Assembly: GCF_019320115.1 (NCBI RefSeq) | Contig: NC_089581.1 | Coordinates: 15,587,100-15,651,099, forward strand | Reading direction: 5' to 3' | Origin: Miscanthus floridulus | Lineage: Eukaryota; Streptophyta; Magnoliopsida; Poales; Poaceae | DNA: 64,000 nucleotides | Part shown: positions 1 through 11,300 of the stretch, one piece after another | Layout: every line of letters starts with the position of its first letter | Position numbering within the stretch: the first letter of the stretch is position 1 | Notes under the pieces: generated by a model | The model's input: only the letters and a program-made list of their open reading frames with translations | Database searches by the model: none | What the model was told of the DNA's origin: nothing | Translations under genes and position numbers: made by a program

Positions 1-220
1 CGGAGCCCAGGCTATCTGGTATGGACATCATGTCGACGCCGCCGGGTTCGCTGTCCCCGGTGGCCAAGGCACCGAGAATGAGACCGTGGTTTAGCTCGGT
101 GTTCACGAAGGTGACCTTGACGCCGTGCTCGACGAGGCAGTGGGAGAGCTCCATCATAGGGATGACATGGCCCTGCGCGGGGTAAGGCAGGACTAGGACG
201 CGTGGTGCCGCCATGACCAT
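1..220 (-). CDS. UDP-glycosyltransferase, UGT83A-like, 5' part of exon 1 (partial at window edge)
   Basis: The reverse strand reads from ATG at 220 (a second in-frame ATG lies at 214) to the left edge with no stop, giving 73 codons. The start reads MVMAAPRVLVLPYPAQGHV, followed by the LSH and VTFVNTE segments. This is the classic N-terminal acceptor-binding half of family-1 plant glycosyltransferases, and the His in PAQGHV is the catalytic base of the family. The same landmarks open the genes at 23039 and 48998, so this is a third member of the array in the same orientation. Such enzymes move glucose from UDP-glucose to small phenolics or flavonoids in the cytosol; the rice UGT83A1 product acts on flavonoids and monolignols. 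The acceptor of this copy cannot be read from the sequence. The PSPG box lies outside the window, so intactness is unknown. Confidence 0.9.
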   Translation of the reverse strand, partial: MVMAAPRVLVLPYPAQGHVIPMMELSHCLVEHGVKVTFVNTELNHGLILGALATGDSEPGGVDMMSIPDSLGS

Positions 221-731
221 GGGAAAAGGTGGGGAGCTTTGATCTTGGAACGGAACCAAGATGCCTGCGAGTGATACTCGTTCAAGTTGCGCAAAGAAAC
301 AAAAGGCCATACATCATCGATTCAGAAAAACAGCATGAAAACGGAGATCCGAAGATCTCGAGCTATATGACATGCGCTGGATAACATGGAAAAGGACAAC
401 ATTACAAAAACAAAACTTTATTTAACTGATCCTGACACAAGCGGCCTACTTTATAATTCAGATGAAAGGGGCAATTATCCCACCGAAAGCGAAAGAAAAA
501 TCGGTAGGTAAGCGGCAATTATCCATCTATTGCATGAGAGTATTATAAAAACGTAAAATGAGTAGTTCGAAAAAAAAAACTCATATGTTATGCATGGACA
601 CACGTCTCACTACCACTCTCTCAATTTCAAATTATAAAATATTTTACTTTTCATGATATATTGCTTTTGCTATATAATGTATTTAAGTGCAAAAATACTG
701 TATATCTACAAAAACCAAAATTTCTTATAAC
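221..731. other. Upstream spacer of the first UGT gene; no gene seen
   Basis: This AT-rich spacer lies upstream of the minus-strand UGT. I see no coding frame with family similarity. A weak TATA-like CTTTATAAT on the plus strand near 450 would sit about 230 bp upstream of the start codon, too far to call with confidence. Confidence 0.4.
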
Positions 732-734
732 TTA

Positions 735-1025
735 GACTGTCTACAACAATCGTGACCCAAAATACAAGACTCATTCGTCCTTTGGGTAGCGCTATAGGCA
801 AAGAGTTCAATACATATTTTTATCTTCTCCAACAACAAGACTCAAAAGACAACATTTTCTTGCAAATGGGTCTCCAGGAGCGAGGATATTCAGATTTGGA
901 TTATGCCTCTCCTGGCACCAAAAATTAGTCTTCCATATAGGTACCCCTGTTTGAGGCTATAGGTATTGTGTTGAAGACCTATTTTGAATTTTGGTTCCGC
1001 AGTGGGTCTCCTGTTTGAGACAGCC
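735..1025. mobile_element. MITE, PIF/Harbinger-like, TTA target duplication
   Basis: A 291-bp AT-rich block has imperfect terminal inverted repeats: GACTGTCTACAAC on the left and the complement of GGCTGTCTCAAAC on the right. It is flanked on both sides by TTA (732-734 and 1026-1028). Three-base TTA/TAA duplications are typical of Tourist-like elements of the PIF/Harbinger superfamily. There is no transposase inside, so it is non-autonomous. The similar GGCTGTC end of the element at 52761 suggests a related family. Confidence 0.55.
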
Positions 1026-1392
1026 TTAGAATGAAGAGAGTATCCATTAATTTTTTTTTCCAACCACGTAGGCCTAAAAGTCAATTCAACCTGCTAAGAA
1101 ATGGTGAAAGTACTCTCCCTTTTTTCAAGTAGATGCATGCCTTTTAGTGTATATTAGGACATAATGTATATATAGATACGTAGCAAAAACTATATACTTA
1201 AAAAAAACAAGAACTACTTATAATTTAGAACGGAGAAAGTAGCTTATTATTATTGGCATAAACATGATACAATAAATAAATTATTATATGGGCGCTGCTA
1301 GAGCGTGCGCGTGCAGGATTTGGAAGTTTGGTGCGCAAAGCAGAGCTCCCAGGCTGGTTGTGTGTCCTGCGCGGTGATCAAATTTTCGCGTC

Positions 1393-1432
1393 GACACATT
1401 TTCTAGTACGCTCGGTGGGACCACAATCATCA
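1393..1432 (+). mobile_element. Relic of an LTR-retrotransposon LTR/primer-site junction
   Basis: The stretch ending in the motif TACGCTCGGTGGGACCA, preceded by TCGACACATTTTCTAG, matches the layout just inside the 5' LTR of the complete Tat element. There, CATCGTTTGGCACGCTCGGTGGGACC follows the LTR end at 8314. Only this short junction is recognisable; no LTR pair or coding sequence accompanies it. Confidence 0.35.
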
Positions 1433-1474
1433 AGATCATCAAAACACCCCTCGCACAATAGTTTTTAGTGACAA

Positions 1475-1498
1475 AACACACACACACACACACACAAC
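1475..1498. repeat. (AC)n microsatellite
   Basis: About ten uninterrupted AC dinucleotides lie just upstream (in plus orientation) of a GC-rich promoter-like region. Other simple tracts nearby are GA repeats around 1788-1805 and GGGA repeats around 1918-1940. Confidence 0.8.
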
Positions 1499-1822
1499 AA
1501 CTCTTCTTCCCCGACTCTGGCGCCCTCGCCCTCGCCGCCGCCACTGCCACTGCCCTGCCGCGGTGAGATAGGGTTCGGGCAAAACCCTAGCTCACCCACG
1601 GCGCCACCTTCTTTCCCTCTCCCCTCGCCTACCGCCGCCGCCACCCACTCCCCTAAACCGCCCGCGAGCCATCCCTCACCGCCTGGCCGACCTTCCTCCC
1701 CCAGGACGGCCCCTTCTATACCTGCCAGAGTTGGGGAAGATAAGGGAAGAGCTCGCCGGAACCCTAGAAAAGCAGATCAGGGAGGAGGAGAGAGAGAGAG
1801 AGAGGAGGAGGAGGAGGCCTAC

Positions 1823-1852
1823 CTGGTGTAGATCCGTCGTCAGATCCTCCAT
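1823..1852 (-). CDS. Short first exon of an unidentified gene, copy 1 (fragment)
   Basis: On the reverse strand a GC-rich leader ends in GCCATGG. The ATG at 1852 opens ten codons, MEDLTTDLHQ, ending CAG|GTAGG, a consensus donor. A pyrimidine-rich intron with CTTTTCTAGGGTT and CTTATCTTC tracts follows. The plus-strand segment 61140-61300 has the same architecture and similar sequence on both sides of the exon (GCGGCCATGG, ending CCAG|GTAGGCCTCCTCC, then GATCTGCTTTCTAGGGTT). The two are therefore diverged copies of one gene start. I find no downstream exon in the window and do not recognise the family from ten residues. Confidence 0.45.
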
Positions 1853-2159
1853 GGCCGTGCGCAGGGAGGCGGTGGGCGCGGGCGCAGGAGGTGCTCGCCG
1901 GTGAGGTTGTCGCCGGAGAGGGAGGGAGGGAGGGAGGGAAAGGTGGGCGGGTGGGTGGGGTGTGTGCCGTGCGGGCGAGGTGTGCAGGCGGAAGCCACAA
2001 ATGATGCACGTTTAGTTTTTCACTTTTCCTATCCATCTGTCGACTGAAATCAGGCTCATCCTTCAGTCGACGTGTGGTCCTTCGTATCGGGTCCAGCTGT
2101 GGCTGTTTTCGCCTTGTCGGGTCCGTCCTCGTTATCGGGTTCAGGATTGGAGAACACAC
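1853..2159. promoter_or_regulatory. Probable divergent promoter between two oppositely oriented gene starts
   Basis: About 300 bp separates the minus-strand first exon (ATG at 1852) from a plus-strand leader-like exon beginning near 2160. It is GC-rich and holds GGGA-type repeats. No convincing TATA box is visible on either side, in keeping with GC-rich housekeeping-type promoters. This is inferred from layout only. Confidence 0.3.
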
Positions 2160-2362
2160 CCGCTATCGCCCACCGCCCAGATAGGAGTCATAGGACACCG
2201 TACACAGACAGGAAGGGACTCGGTGTTTTTGGTGGAGCTCTTTGCGGCGGAGGGGGCGATTCCTCTATCCATCTCCGTGCTCCTCTCCGTTTAGGCGCGC
2301 CGAAGCCTCTCCTCGCCGATTTTGGAGGCTCAGTCACGGCCGCCATTGGTAGAGGTCATCAG
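2160..2362 (+). other. Leader-like 5' exon ending at a GT donor
   Basis: A GC-rich segment ends GAGGTCATCAG|GTACCCTG and is followed by T-rich intron-like sequence typical of a grass first intron. No long in-frame coding stretch begins here, so it is best read as an untranslated leader exon. It may head the mosaic of exons that follows on the same strand at 5176-6909, but no transcript evidence is available. Confidence 0.35.
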
Positions 2363-5175
2363 GTACCCTGACTCGCGAATCCCTATCTTGTTTTGGATTT
2401 ATCTCAGGTGTTTCTACTGGATCTGGTTCTATAGTTGGTCGATTGGATTTCATGGTGTCTGGATGACCGGATGTATCTGTGGTTCGATTCCATGGAGGAT
2501 GGAGTTGGCTTAGCTCAGTGAAACTTTGGGGCCATGGTATCTGGGATTGCATGGCTTAGTTTAGTAGATCCGGTGTTGTCTCTCTAGGTTGCATGGGGGA
2601 TTTGCCTTTTGTGGTGGGGGATTCGTCGGAATGGCGAAATGGTGAGTGGAGAATTATACGAACTGCCGATGTGCTTCTGTTCAGTCTGGTGGGCTGTGTT
2701 TGGGTAGTGTTGACGAGTCTGCTGCCGCTGATATGGGGATGCTGAGATGCTTGGGGATTTTGCAGCCTAGGGGAAGCAAAGCAAGCAGACAGGTAGGGAG
2801 GACGGAGGGAAGGATCTTGTAGTTCATTTCTCTCTTTTCCATTTGGTTTGAATTACCTAATGCAGTTGAATGGTTGTTCACATGCTGCTCCAGCATGTGC
2901 AGTTTTCCCTATAAATAGGAATAGGCCTATAATTAGTTCTATGGGAAGTTGGCACTTCGTGGTGTTAATATGCTTTTTTAACACAATGTGATTGTGGATA
3001 TGGTTCTCATGGGTGAATTGTCATGGATTTGTGATCCTCCACCATTCTAGGGAAATCATACGTTTGAGATTCTTAAAATTACTATTTCCTATGAGAATTC
3101 AGGATATGGCTTTCATGTCATGGCCTTGGAAGCTTCAATTAGAATTTCCCCTGTCCTTGTCAGTTTGCATGTGTTTCCATGCATTTCAGTCGGGTTGAGT
3201 CAGTTGTGTTATTTTCTAACAAACGTTGCTTGTGGCTATCATTAATAAGTTCTTAATTTATGCATTTTGGGTATTTTTGGAACCTTCACTTATCTGTCAG
3301 TTTTAAGGACAGGGTTATATATTAGATCTATATGCCTGCTAGAGTTTTCAATTTTTTCTAGTCATGTCAAAATTCATGGACACTAAACTGAATATCCCAT
3401 ATTCATTATTTTGTGCTGGATATTTTGATTAGAAATTTTTTGGAAAATAGCACGCACCCACTTTGTAATAGAACATAGAATTTCACAAGAAACACGAGAT
3501 GGACCTCATAAGGACAGTTTAGCGTCAATAAGAACCTAAGTACCCGATGCTCTTTGTTTACACTATCATACTGAACTTCTATCCGGTTCTGTAACCTATG
3601 TATGCATTCTTTCTGAAACACAATATCCTACATTGTACAGCTCAACCCAAATTCACCAAATTAATAAACCTTCATCTTTAAATGTACTCTGTACATTCTG
3701 AATTTGTTTCCAATGCAAAACAGCAAAGCACTCACTCATCATCTTTGCTCCAAAATGAATACGTACAAGAATGGCAGTTGGGTTAGATGCTGTGACCGTT
3801 TGCATCCATTTGTTGTAGACCCGACCGGCTCTCTGTTCTTTTTTAAACTGAATGCAGAGCTTCACTTGTTCTTTTCTAAACAGGTATCAGTATTTTGTAG
3901 TCGTAGTATTATATACTTTCTTTTTCGAGCATAGCTAGATGGCATGTGACAATATGGTTTCTTATAGTCCTGAGCATTGCTAGATCGACAACTACACTTA
4001 CTTGTGCTGCATTAGAAAAAAAAGCACCTATTTATGGCTTTTTAGTCATGTGTCTTATCCGGATTATTAAAGGCTCTCCTCTTGAGGAGCTTTTTTTTAA
4101 TCTTTTGCTGATCTTGAGTGGATTTGAATTTTTTTCTGTCTAGTTATGTATCCAAATTCCAGTGACTTTAGGTAATATTGTTTTGGCCATTTTGAGTCAC
4201 ATTGACTGTTAACTATCTCTTCCTATGGTCCTGTTAATAATTACATTAATTTTTGTAATCTGCTACATTATTTCGTTGTTGTTTTGACCTTGTCATTCCT
4301 TTCAGCCGCTTCTCTGGCTTATAGTGTCGCACCATGTTTACTTCTGGTTCTTGTTCTTAGCGTCTAATTATTCTCTCAACTGATCCTTCAACCTGCCCGC
4401 TTCTCCGGCCTCCTATCTCTTGTAATCTGTGATTGTACTGGTTTTGGAAAAAACTTTTGTAAATTGTCCTTCTATAGAAAATAATTGTCTTTTGTAATAT
4501 GTGATTGTGCTAGTATTGAGAAAAGATTTTGTAAATTGTCCTTCCATAGAAAATTATTTTCTCTTGTAATCTGTGATTTATCTTGGTTATGGGAAATTTT
4601 TTTGTAAATTGTTCTTCCATAGAAAAAAATTTATCTCTTGTAATGTTGTATTTGTGCTTGTGCTTGCGTAGAATAAAAATTGTGTCTTTATTATGTGATT
4701 TTATTATTGCCAAAAGCTATCATCCCTGTATCCGTTGAAATTATGTGATTTGTCAAAATTTGGATCTGATTTATGTGCCACCAAGCTGGCTAAGTGAGCT
4801 CTGGGTCAGCGTTCTGGCATTTCAGCATGTTGATTATCTTTGCAGTAAGAATGAAAACCTGAATACACTTGTTTATTGAAGCTGGCTTTGCTATTGTGGT
4901 GGATTTTAATATTTCCTCCCGTCACAAATATAAGTTCATCCATAACTTGTCCTTGCATTGAGCTTTCAAGACATTTCATTATTATGATGAATCAGCTTGC
5001 ACAGTTTTAGTATTTGAATGTTATTACCTTAGTAGAGCTAGTCCTCTGTATTTGTTGTCTGACAGTTTGGCTTGTGAAATTGCAGTCACCAATAATGTAA
5101 ATTGCAAGTATCGAACATTGCAATTTTCATATTTGTGTTTTGTAATTTTTTAAGACCATATTCCTTGCTCTGCAG
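2363..5175 (+). other. Intron-like spacer; no gene seen
   Basis: T-rich sequence with many short, unconvincing frames. One possible 27-bp untranslated exon lies near 2766-2792, bounded by TTTTGCAG and GTAGGG. A tandem repeat at 4417-4650 is listed separately. A short block near 4912 resembles a Stowaway MITE end but has no partner. Confidence 0.4.
4417..4650. repeat. 72-bp minisatellite, about three copies
   Basis: Units begin near 4417, 4489, 4561 and 4635 with CTTGTAATCTGTGATT-like sequence and carry TTTTGTAAATTG and CATAGAAAA at matching places. Copies differ by several substitutions. The repeat lies within the intron-like region upstream of the gene mosaic. Confidence 0.75.
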
Positions 5176-5249
5176 GATCAACTTGGAAGTGTTGCTCTCC
5201 TTTCAGGATTCTTATTCATCATGCTGGGATTTGGTCTCTGTACTAGAGG
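5176..5249 (+). pseudogene. Exon-like membrane-segment fragment, unassigned
   Basis: A 74-bp open block is bounded by TTGCTCTGCAG and GGTAACTT. It translates to DQLGSVALLSGFLFIMLGFG followed by LCTR, a single strongly hydrophobic span. I do not recognise the parent protein. Its end phase (2) does not join in frame to the next block at 5336, which is phase 0. This supports a patchwork of fragments from different genes rather than one gene. Confidence 0.4.
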
Positions 5250-5335
5250 GTAACTTCTTTTTGTCTCTATATAGGAGGATATAGTCTTTATATTTTGAAG
5301 TTTACGTGAAGTCTTTGTCTAATTGAATCTGTCAG

Positions 5336-5461
5336 GACAATGAGCCACTCATGAGAGTGCTCTCCAAGCTAATCAATCTCGATAGCTCGGACCTGGTTTT
5401 ATTTGTTGGAGAAGCATTGGTTGGTAATGACGCCGTGGATCAACTCACTAAATTTAATCAG
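5336..5461 (+). pseudogene. One exon of signal recognition particle receptor alpha subunit (G domain fragment)
   Basis: The 126-bp block, bounded by CTGTCAG and GTATAG, gives exactly 42 in-frame residues. They run from [15 protein letters not shown] through [15 protein letters not shown] to DQLTKFNQ. This is the well-conserved part of the SRP-receptor alpha (FtsY-type) GTPase just after the DTAGRMQ loop. The intact protein docks ribosome-SRP complexes at the ER membrane. No other exon of that gene is found nearby: the nucleotide-binding P-loop and the TKFDT region are absent. It is an isolated captured or duplicated exon. The frame is intact, so the capture is not very old. Confidence 0.8.
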
Positions 5462-5882
5462 GTATAGTAACTTGCATTTCAAGGAGAGATGAATAGTACC
5501 ACATAATGTTTTTTTATCATGTTTGTTATACAAATATCTGTTCCTGTTTCACTGTTTCTGTTTCAGTCAAAGTTCTTGCCTCTTTGGTGTGACTCGACTC
5601 GACTTCCTTGCGTTGCAAAACTAAAAAGAACAAAATCTCAATTTGTATTCTTTCTGCACTGGTTACATGATCTTCGTATGACAACAGAGGCGTTGATAAT
5701 CTTAAACATTTCATTTTTGTGTGTGTGTTCTGTTCTTCTTTTGTTCTTCTAGTGAAATGATACATAGCTCTCCTATGGGTTAGATAAAAAAATGTACTAC
5801 CCTTTGTCCTTTGGTGTGCCTCATGCTTTTGATTACTGGAGGATAAATATACTTGCTAATTCCATGGTGCTGTGTAACACAG

Positions 5883-6909
5883 GGCACAACATGGAAAAGG
5901 TTCTTGTACCACGTTGGCCTAGGATTTATGGTCTGTTTGGCCTACCTTGATCCCGGAAACTGTACGCTGTGCACCATTTCTTCCTCTATCTCTGTTCTCT
6001 ATATCGCACAGTATTGATGCTTGTTAAATTTGAACAGTGGGAACAGATTTGCAAGTTGGTGCAGATCACAGATATGAGGTACACTTTCAGATCTTTGTTA
6101 AATCACGCCATATTCACCCTTGCAAGCAACATTTCTTGCATAATGCAAACCAAAACTAACTACTTTGCTCCTTTTTGTCATTTTTTTAATTTGCTCATTT
6201 ATAGCTCCTCTGGGTGACCTTGATTGGCCTCATCTTCGCGTTAATTATTCAGTCACTATCTGCTAATCTTGGAGTAGTGACAGGTATTTTATAGAGAACT
6301 AGTATATATTATGCTTAGGAGTACACTCTCTCACGTCAATTGGAATTGATGACTGTTCACTGACTCAGGGCGGCATCTTGCCGAGCTATGCAAGACGGAA
6401 TATCCAGCATGGGTGAGAATCTACCTATGGCTGCTAGAAGAGTTAGCTGTGATTGCTGCAGATATCCCAGAAGGTTAAGATCATTTCTTGATAATCTTGC
6501 ATAAAAAAATATTGTTAAACTGCTATGTTTGATTTTCGGCTGATCGTGTATTATATTAATGACCATATATGGATACAATAAAAGAGGATTCAGTGTTGTT
6601 GTAGACTAATTCTTAATGCCAAAGCTAAACTGACTGATTTGTTCTTCTTGCTAATTTCCAATTCATTTGGTCCACTGTTTATTACTGTAAAACTAAGGAA
6701 TGAAAATTAATCAATAATTGTTTTTGCCAATATATAGAACTCAATTGGTTTTCACATTTATTTGACCGTTTGCTTCTTACAAATGTTACCATTTTTCAGT
6801 TATTGGAATAGCTTTTGCTTTCAACCTCTTGTTCCACATACCTTTGTGGGTGGGGGTTCACATCACTGGCTCAAGCACACTTCTCCTCCTTGGAATGCAA
6901 AAATATGGG
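5883..6909 (+). pseudogene. NRAMP metal transporter, five N-terminal exons (truncated gene)
   Basis: Exons at 5883-5961, 6038-6078, 6205-6283, 6369-6473 and 6800-6909 each have AG/GT borders and join in phase to 138 codons. Landmarks are FLYHVGLGF, AYLDPGN (metal-binding helix 1), [72 protein letters not shown] and [10 protein letters not shown]. These are diagnostic of plant NRAMP divalent-metal transporters. They cover roughly the first four membrane helices of a protein that normally has ten to twelve. The usual NLETDLQ reads NLGTDLQ, one substitution. The remaining two-thirds is not found downstream, where MITEs and a retrotransposon follow. It is a gene fragment, possibly still transcribed and spliced, but it cannot make a full transporter. 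Confidence 0.85.
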
Positions 6910-6999
6910 GTAATCATTTTATTGCTAGACTATTCATATCAAAAATGTTTTTACTGACATTCTCACAAACTCTTGTGTACTCTGTATTCTCTAAAGTTG

Positions 7000-7140
7000 T
7001 GTTTGGTTTGAGGAGTTGGCCTAGATGAAATGATCCATCATGAGAATTTCTGCGGGATGACTCGGTCCTTCATGTTTATACTATAAGTGCTTATGAGAAA
7101 GTAGTGATGGATCAACACATCCAATTCCTCAGACCAAACA
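7000..7140. mobile_element. Small inverted-repeat element (MITE)
   Basis: The 141-bp block starts TGTTTGGTTTGAGGAGTTGG and ends with the near-perfect complement of TGTTTGGTCTGAGGAATTGG, so about 18 of 20 end bases pair. It has no coding capacity. The target duplication is not clear, so the superfamily is left open. Confidence 0.6.
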
Positions 7141-7318
7141 AGAAATTTAGGAGTCCTATCATGTACCATCCCACATTAGCATGATGCTAGTTCATTCTTA
7201 GTCTTATATGGAATCTGATCCTGCAGGGGCTACCGGTTGCACACTCTTCCTCACAGTGGCATTAGCTCACTAGCTCGGACTAGTGGAGTTAGAGAAGAAA
7301 ATGATCCTATGCAGATAC

Positions 7319-7451
7319 GGGCTGTTTGGATGCTGCCTCCTAGGCAGCTCCAGCGCCAGGCAGCGTTCCCAGGCATCCGATTTTGATCGCCTGGGGCTAA
7401 GATCAGTTGTCTGGCAGGCACGTCCAGGCGAGGGCAGCATCCAAACAGCCC
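7319..7451. mobile_element. Small inverted-repeat element (MITE) with 19-bp perfect ends
   Basis: The 133-bp block begins GGGCTGTTTGGATGCTGCC and ends with its exact reverse complement. The interior is GC-rich and partly self-complementary. I could not settle the target duplication, so it is called only as a MITE-like foldback. Confidence 0.65.
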
Positions 7452-7556
7452 CTATAATGCTAGAGCTGGACTGATGGAATTTTGTACATCCAGGGTTGAA
7501 CTCTGAACTGGGCAGGTTGCAGACTTGCAGTTCAGGGGGAGCTCTGACTTTGACAT

Positions 7557-8314
7557 TGTTGACACCGTTTTTTGCACGTGTCAAAATGATCGGAGTGGAC
7601 TAATCGGTAGGAGGAAAGTTACTGTATACGCTGACAGCCGATGAAGCTTGTAAAGATGGTTGCCGATGACTGGTGGTGGTCGATGGAAAGGTTGATTTAG
7701 ATTCGGGCGTTGCCGATGAAGTTGGAGGTGTTATTGTCGATGCCGATGAAGGAAGGCTTGAAGACTACTGCCGATGAAACAGGAAGTATGCCGATGGAAA
7801 GGAGGTCGGTGAGATTTCCATCGTAATTGAGGCGGACAGGGAAATAGATAGGAGTTGATTTCCTTTTCTGTATTTATTAGAATATGATTCATGTAAGAGT
7901 CATGTATTTCCTTAGGTATGGATTTGGTGTCCTAGTTATGTTTGGTTATGTCTCTTTAGATCAGGGTATAAATATAGATTGAAGGGCAATGTAAAAGATA
8001 TATCAATCAATATCAAAACCAATTTTTACTCCTATTTGCATCTACTTACTTTTCGGCGACTTCGTCAATTCGCACATTTTTCTTTTTACGAGTTCTCATT
8101 GATTCGGCGAGTTGCATCGCAGTGCAACCTTCGGCGATTCTCGAGTTCCGCGTGAGTACCTCTTGGCCGTGACTTCCGGGCGTATCGCTGTTGTCAGGAC
8201 CAAAGTGCTCGTATCTTCATCCTTGTCGATTAACAGGTCAAATCGACTGGCACGCTTTGGATATCGATTCGGGTATTAGCCCTTTGTGTTTGCAGATCCA
8301 CTTTTGCATCAACA
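7557..8314 (+). repeat. 5' LTR of the Tat element
   Basis: Runs from TGTTGACACC to TGCATCAACA. A TATA box (TATAAATA) at 7967-7974 places the likely transcription start near 8000. The U3 part holds six copies of GCCGAT at 7637, 7662, 7712, 7742, 7770 and 7790. Just inside, 8315-8340 (TTTGGCACGCTCGGTGGGAC) is the primer-binding position; I could not assign the tRNA with certainty. Confidence 0.97.
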
Positions 8315-8356
8315 CATCGTTTGGCACGCTCGGTGGGACCAATCAATCCGATCAAT

Positions 8357-11300
8357 ATGTTCAATTCTGAGATCAATTCAGAGAACATCATCGTGGTATC
8401 AGAAGAAGATCTTAAGGAAGAGCAGAGGCAGGCTATGGAAAAAGCTGTAGAAGAATACAGGCAGCTTTGTCTAAAATTGTTTAGCCTGAACAAGAGTGGA
8501 CAAGTCATCCAGAAGCAAGATTTGCCGTTGCCTCGGCAGGTTACCTTTGACTCCAATCCTGGTAAACTTCAAGAGATGGTTAATTCTGCAGTAAATCATG
8601 CTTTAATTAATTATTCCAATGTGTTGTCCAATACTGTTCATAATGCTGTGGTTCAAACTCTCAAAGAAGGACAAACGGCACCGCATTATGTTGGGCCTGC
8701 CTATCATCAACCAGAACCGGTATCTGTTAATACTCCATCGGCTCCCTCGGCCGTTGTGGGTACAGAAGTTACTTCTCCTCCAGTATCGATAGGCTTACCT
8801 AATATTCAATCTACACCGATACGATCAGATCTGGTAGGACGAGTTCAGCTTAATACAGATCTAGCGGCATCAGCTATGTCAGGCCCTATGTCTCAGAATA
8901 GCCAGATTCCTGCTAATTGGTGGGGATATGGTATGCCTCCGGAGTCCTCTGCTTTTAATCCTGGGTTACTTCAAGTATTTGACGCAGTAGGAAAAGCTCC
9001 TATACCATCGGCTGTTTCGCCGATGGCCCAAGTGCCTCAATATGCCACAGCAACCACTGTGCAATCAAATACAGGAGGTTTCCAGATGCCTTTGGTTCAA
9101 ACACCCAATTCAAGTCCATCGGCAAGCTTACTGCTGATACAGCAGAAAGCCCCTGCTATGAGTCAAACTGGGGTTCAGTTCATGCCTCAAGCTGGTTATA
9201 ATTATCCAACAATGTCAGCAAATTACCAGCCATCGGTAAGTTTTGTACCGATGAGTTCTAATAATGGTTGGCCAGGACAGTTACCTGTTCAACATACAGT
9301 TCAGCAAAATCAATAGGTTGTAGGGATTCAACAAGGTCATATGCAAGCTGGTTTCCAGAATCAAGCATCGGCAGCTCAGCCGATGAATCCTTTCCAACAG
9401 GTTAATGGACCACAAGTGACGGCAAATATGCCAATTGCTGGAGATCGTGGGCCACAAAGATATGTGGAGGGATATTAGCAGGTACCTCCTATAGAAATTC
9501 AGCCAGTTCGTCAGCAGGAGGCTGATGCTTTTTGGGTCGATAAGATAGCAGAAATTATGAAGGATCAGTTTGGAATAAAGCCCAAGGTCAATACTTATTC
9601 TTATCGAACTCCATACCCTCCTGCATATGATTTAATTCCTCTCCCAAATCGGTACAAGGTATCAGATTTCACTAAATTCTCTGGGCAAGATGATACATCA
9701 ACAATGGAACACGTCAATCGCTTCATTATTCAATATGGAGAGGCAGCTAGCAGAGATGAATTAAGAGTTCGATTATTTTCATCATCTTTGTCTGGATCGG
9801 CATTTACGTGGTTCATTTCATTACCACTAAATTCTATTATTACCTAGGCTGATCTAGAAAAACAATTTCATAAGTATTTATTTGCTGAAATCCATGAAAA
9901 GAAGCTTACCGATTTAGTAAAATTGAGACAGCGCAATGATGAATCGGTAGAAAGCTTTGTGCAAAGGCTACGAGATGTAAAAAATAAGTGCTACAGTCTG
10001 GTGCTGGATGATCGGCAGCTTGCCGATCTGGCTTTCCAAGGGTTATTGTCACATCTTAAAGACAGATATGCTTCTCAGGAGTTTGAAAGCCTCAGTCATC
10101 TTGTGCAAAGGATATCTAATCAAGATACTAGGGTTTTTGAACCTAAAAAGAATTGGAGTAAAAAAGTATCATTTGTTGAAGAAGCAGGAGATTCTGATTC
10201 TGATGAAGAACCAGTTATCGGCTTAGCTAAGTGGGTTAAGAATAAAAAGCCGATATCTTGTCCCTTTGGTCAAAAAGAGCCAGAAAAGTTTACCTTTGAT
10301 ATCTCCAAGGCCGACAAGATATTTGATCTTCTGCTTCAAGAGGGCCAAATTAAGCTGTCACCTAATCATGTTATTCCATCGGCAGAAGAGTTGAAGAAGA
10401 TCTTGTACTGCAAATGGCACAATGCAACTTCACACAGTACAAATGAGTGCAAGGTGTTCAGGCAACAGTTACAATCGGCTATTGAATCTGGGAGAATTAA
10501 GTTTGGTACTTCCAAGGCCCAGAAGCCGATGAAAATTGATCAACACCCTTTTCCAGCAAATATGTTGGAGGCCAAAGGGAAGACTAAGGTATTGACGTCA
10601 GAGGCTACTGAGAAAAACACGTCAGTGGATCCCCAACATCGGATAACTACCGATGATGCAAAAAGTAAGGGTTTGCTGGGAGAAAGCAGTAGTTCCAAAA
10701 ATCCTCCTCGACATGGCATTGTGATTACTCATCGAAGGCAGCAGGAGAGTTGGCGTCAGCGAAATGACCGATATCGACAACATCAAGAAGAGAGACGTCG
10801 GGAAGAATGGCATCGGCATAAAGATCATTGGAGGTGCCCGTTTTTCATCCATTGCTGGGAAGAAGGTATTAAATTGCCGACTATTGAAAATTGCCCTGAG
10901 TGCAATGGTTATTATGGGGTCAATCGGTCAGAAAGGAGGTTTCAACCTGGTAATCAGGGTTTATCTATCAATGAGCTGATCAGAGGCAGAGCATTAGTGC
11001 ATGATCGGCTGGGGGGCAGACTAAGTGTACATGAGAGGCTTGGTAAACGCGCTGGATATTTTCCAAGGAATCAAGAGGAGCTTGAAGAGATGGCAAACGC
11101 AAGAGTTCCCGATGAGGAAATATTCTACAGGGACCCTAATATACGCCGTGTAGAATCAACTAGGACCTGTTATCAGCCGGTTTGGAAAACCAAGTTTCCT
11201 CGATGGTGCCCGAAGGGTCTGACAAAGACACAGAGAAGGAGGATGCAATGTGAGCATCAGGAGGATTTATACCGAGAGGAAAATTCCTCCAATGAGAGGT

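Noticed and set aside
4912..4950. Stowaway-like end CTCCCGTCACAAATATAAGT
   Set aside because: No matching second end or TA pair found; at most a fragment.
7255..7290. Possible Helitron 3' end (CTAG-like words) after the NRAMP fragment
   Set aside because: No hairpin sits at the right distance and no 5' TC end was found, so the capture agent remains unknown.
8321..8356. Upstream extension of gag to position 8321
   Set aside because: It would start at TTG within the primer-binding region. The first ATG in frame is at 8357.
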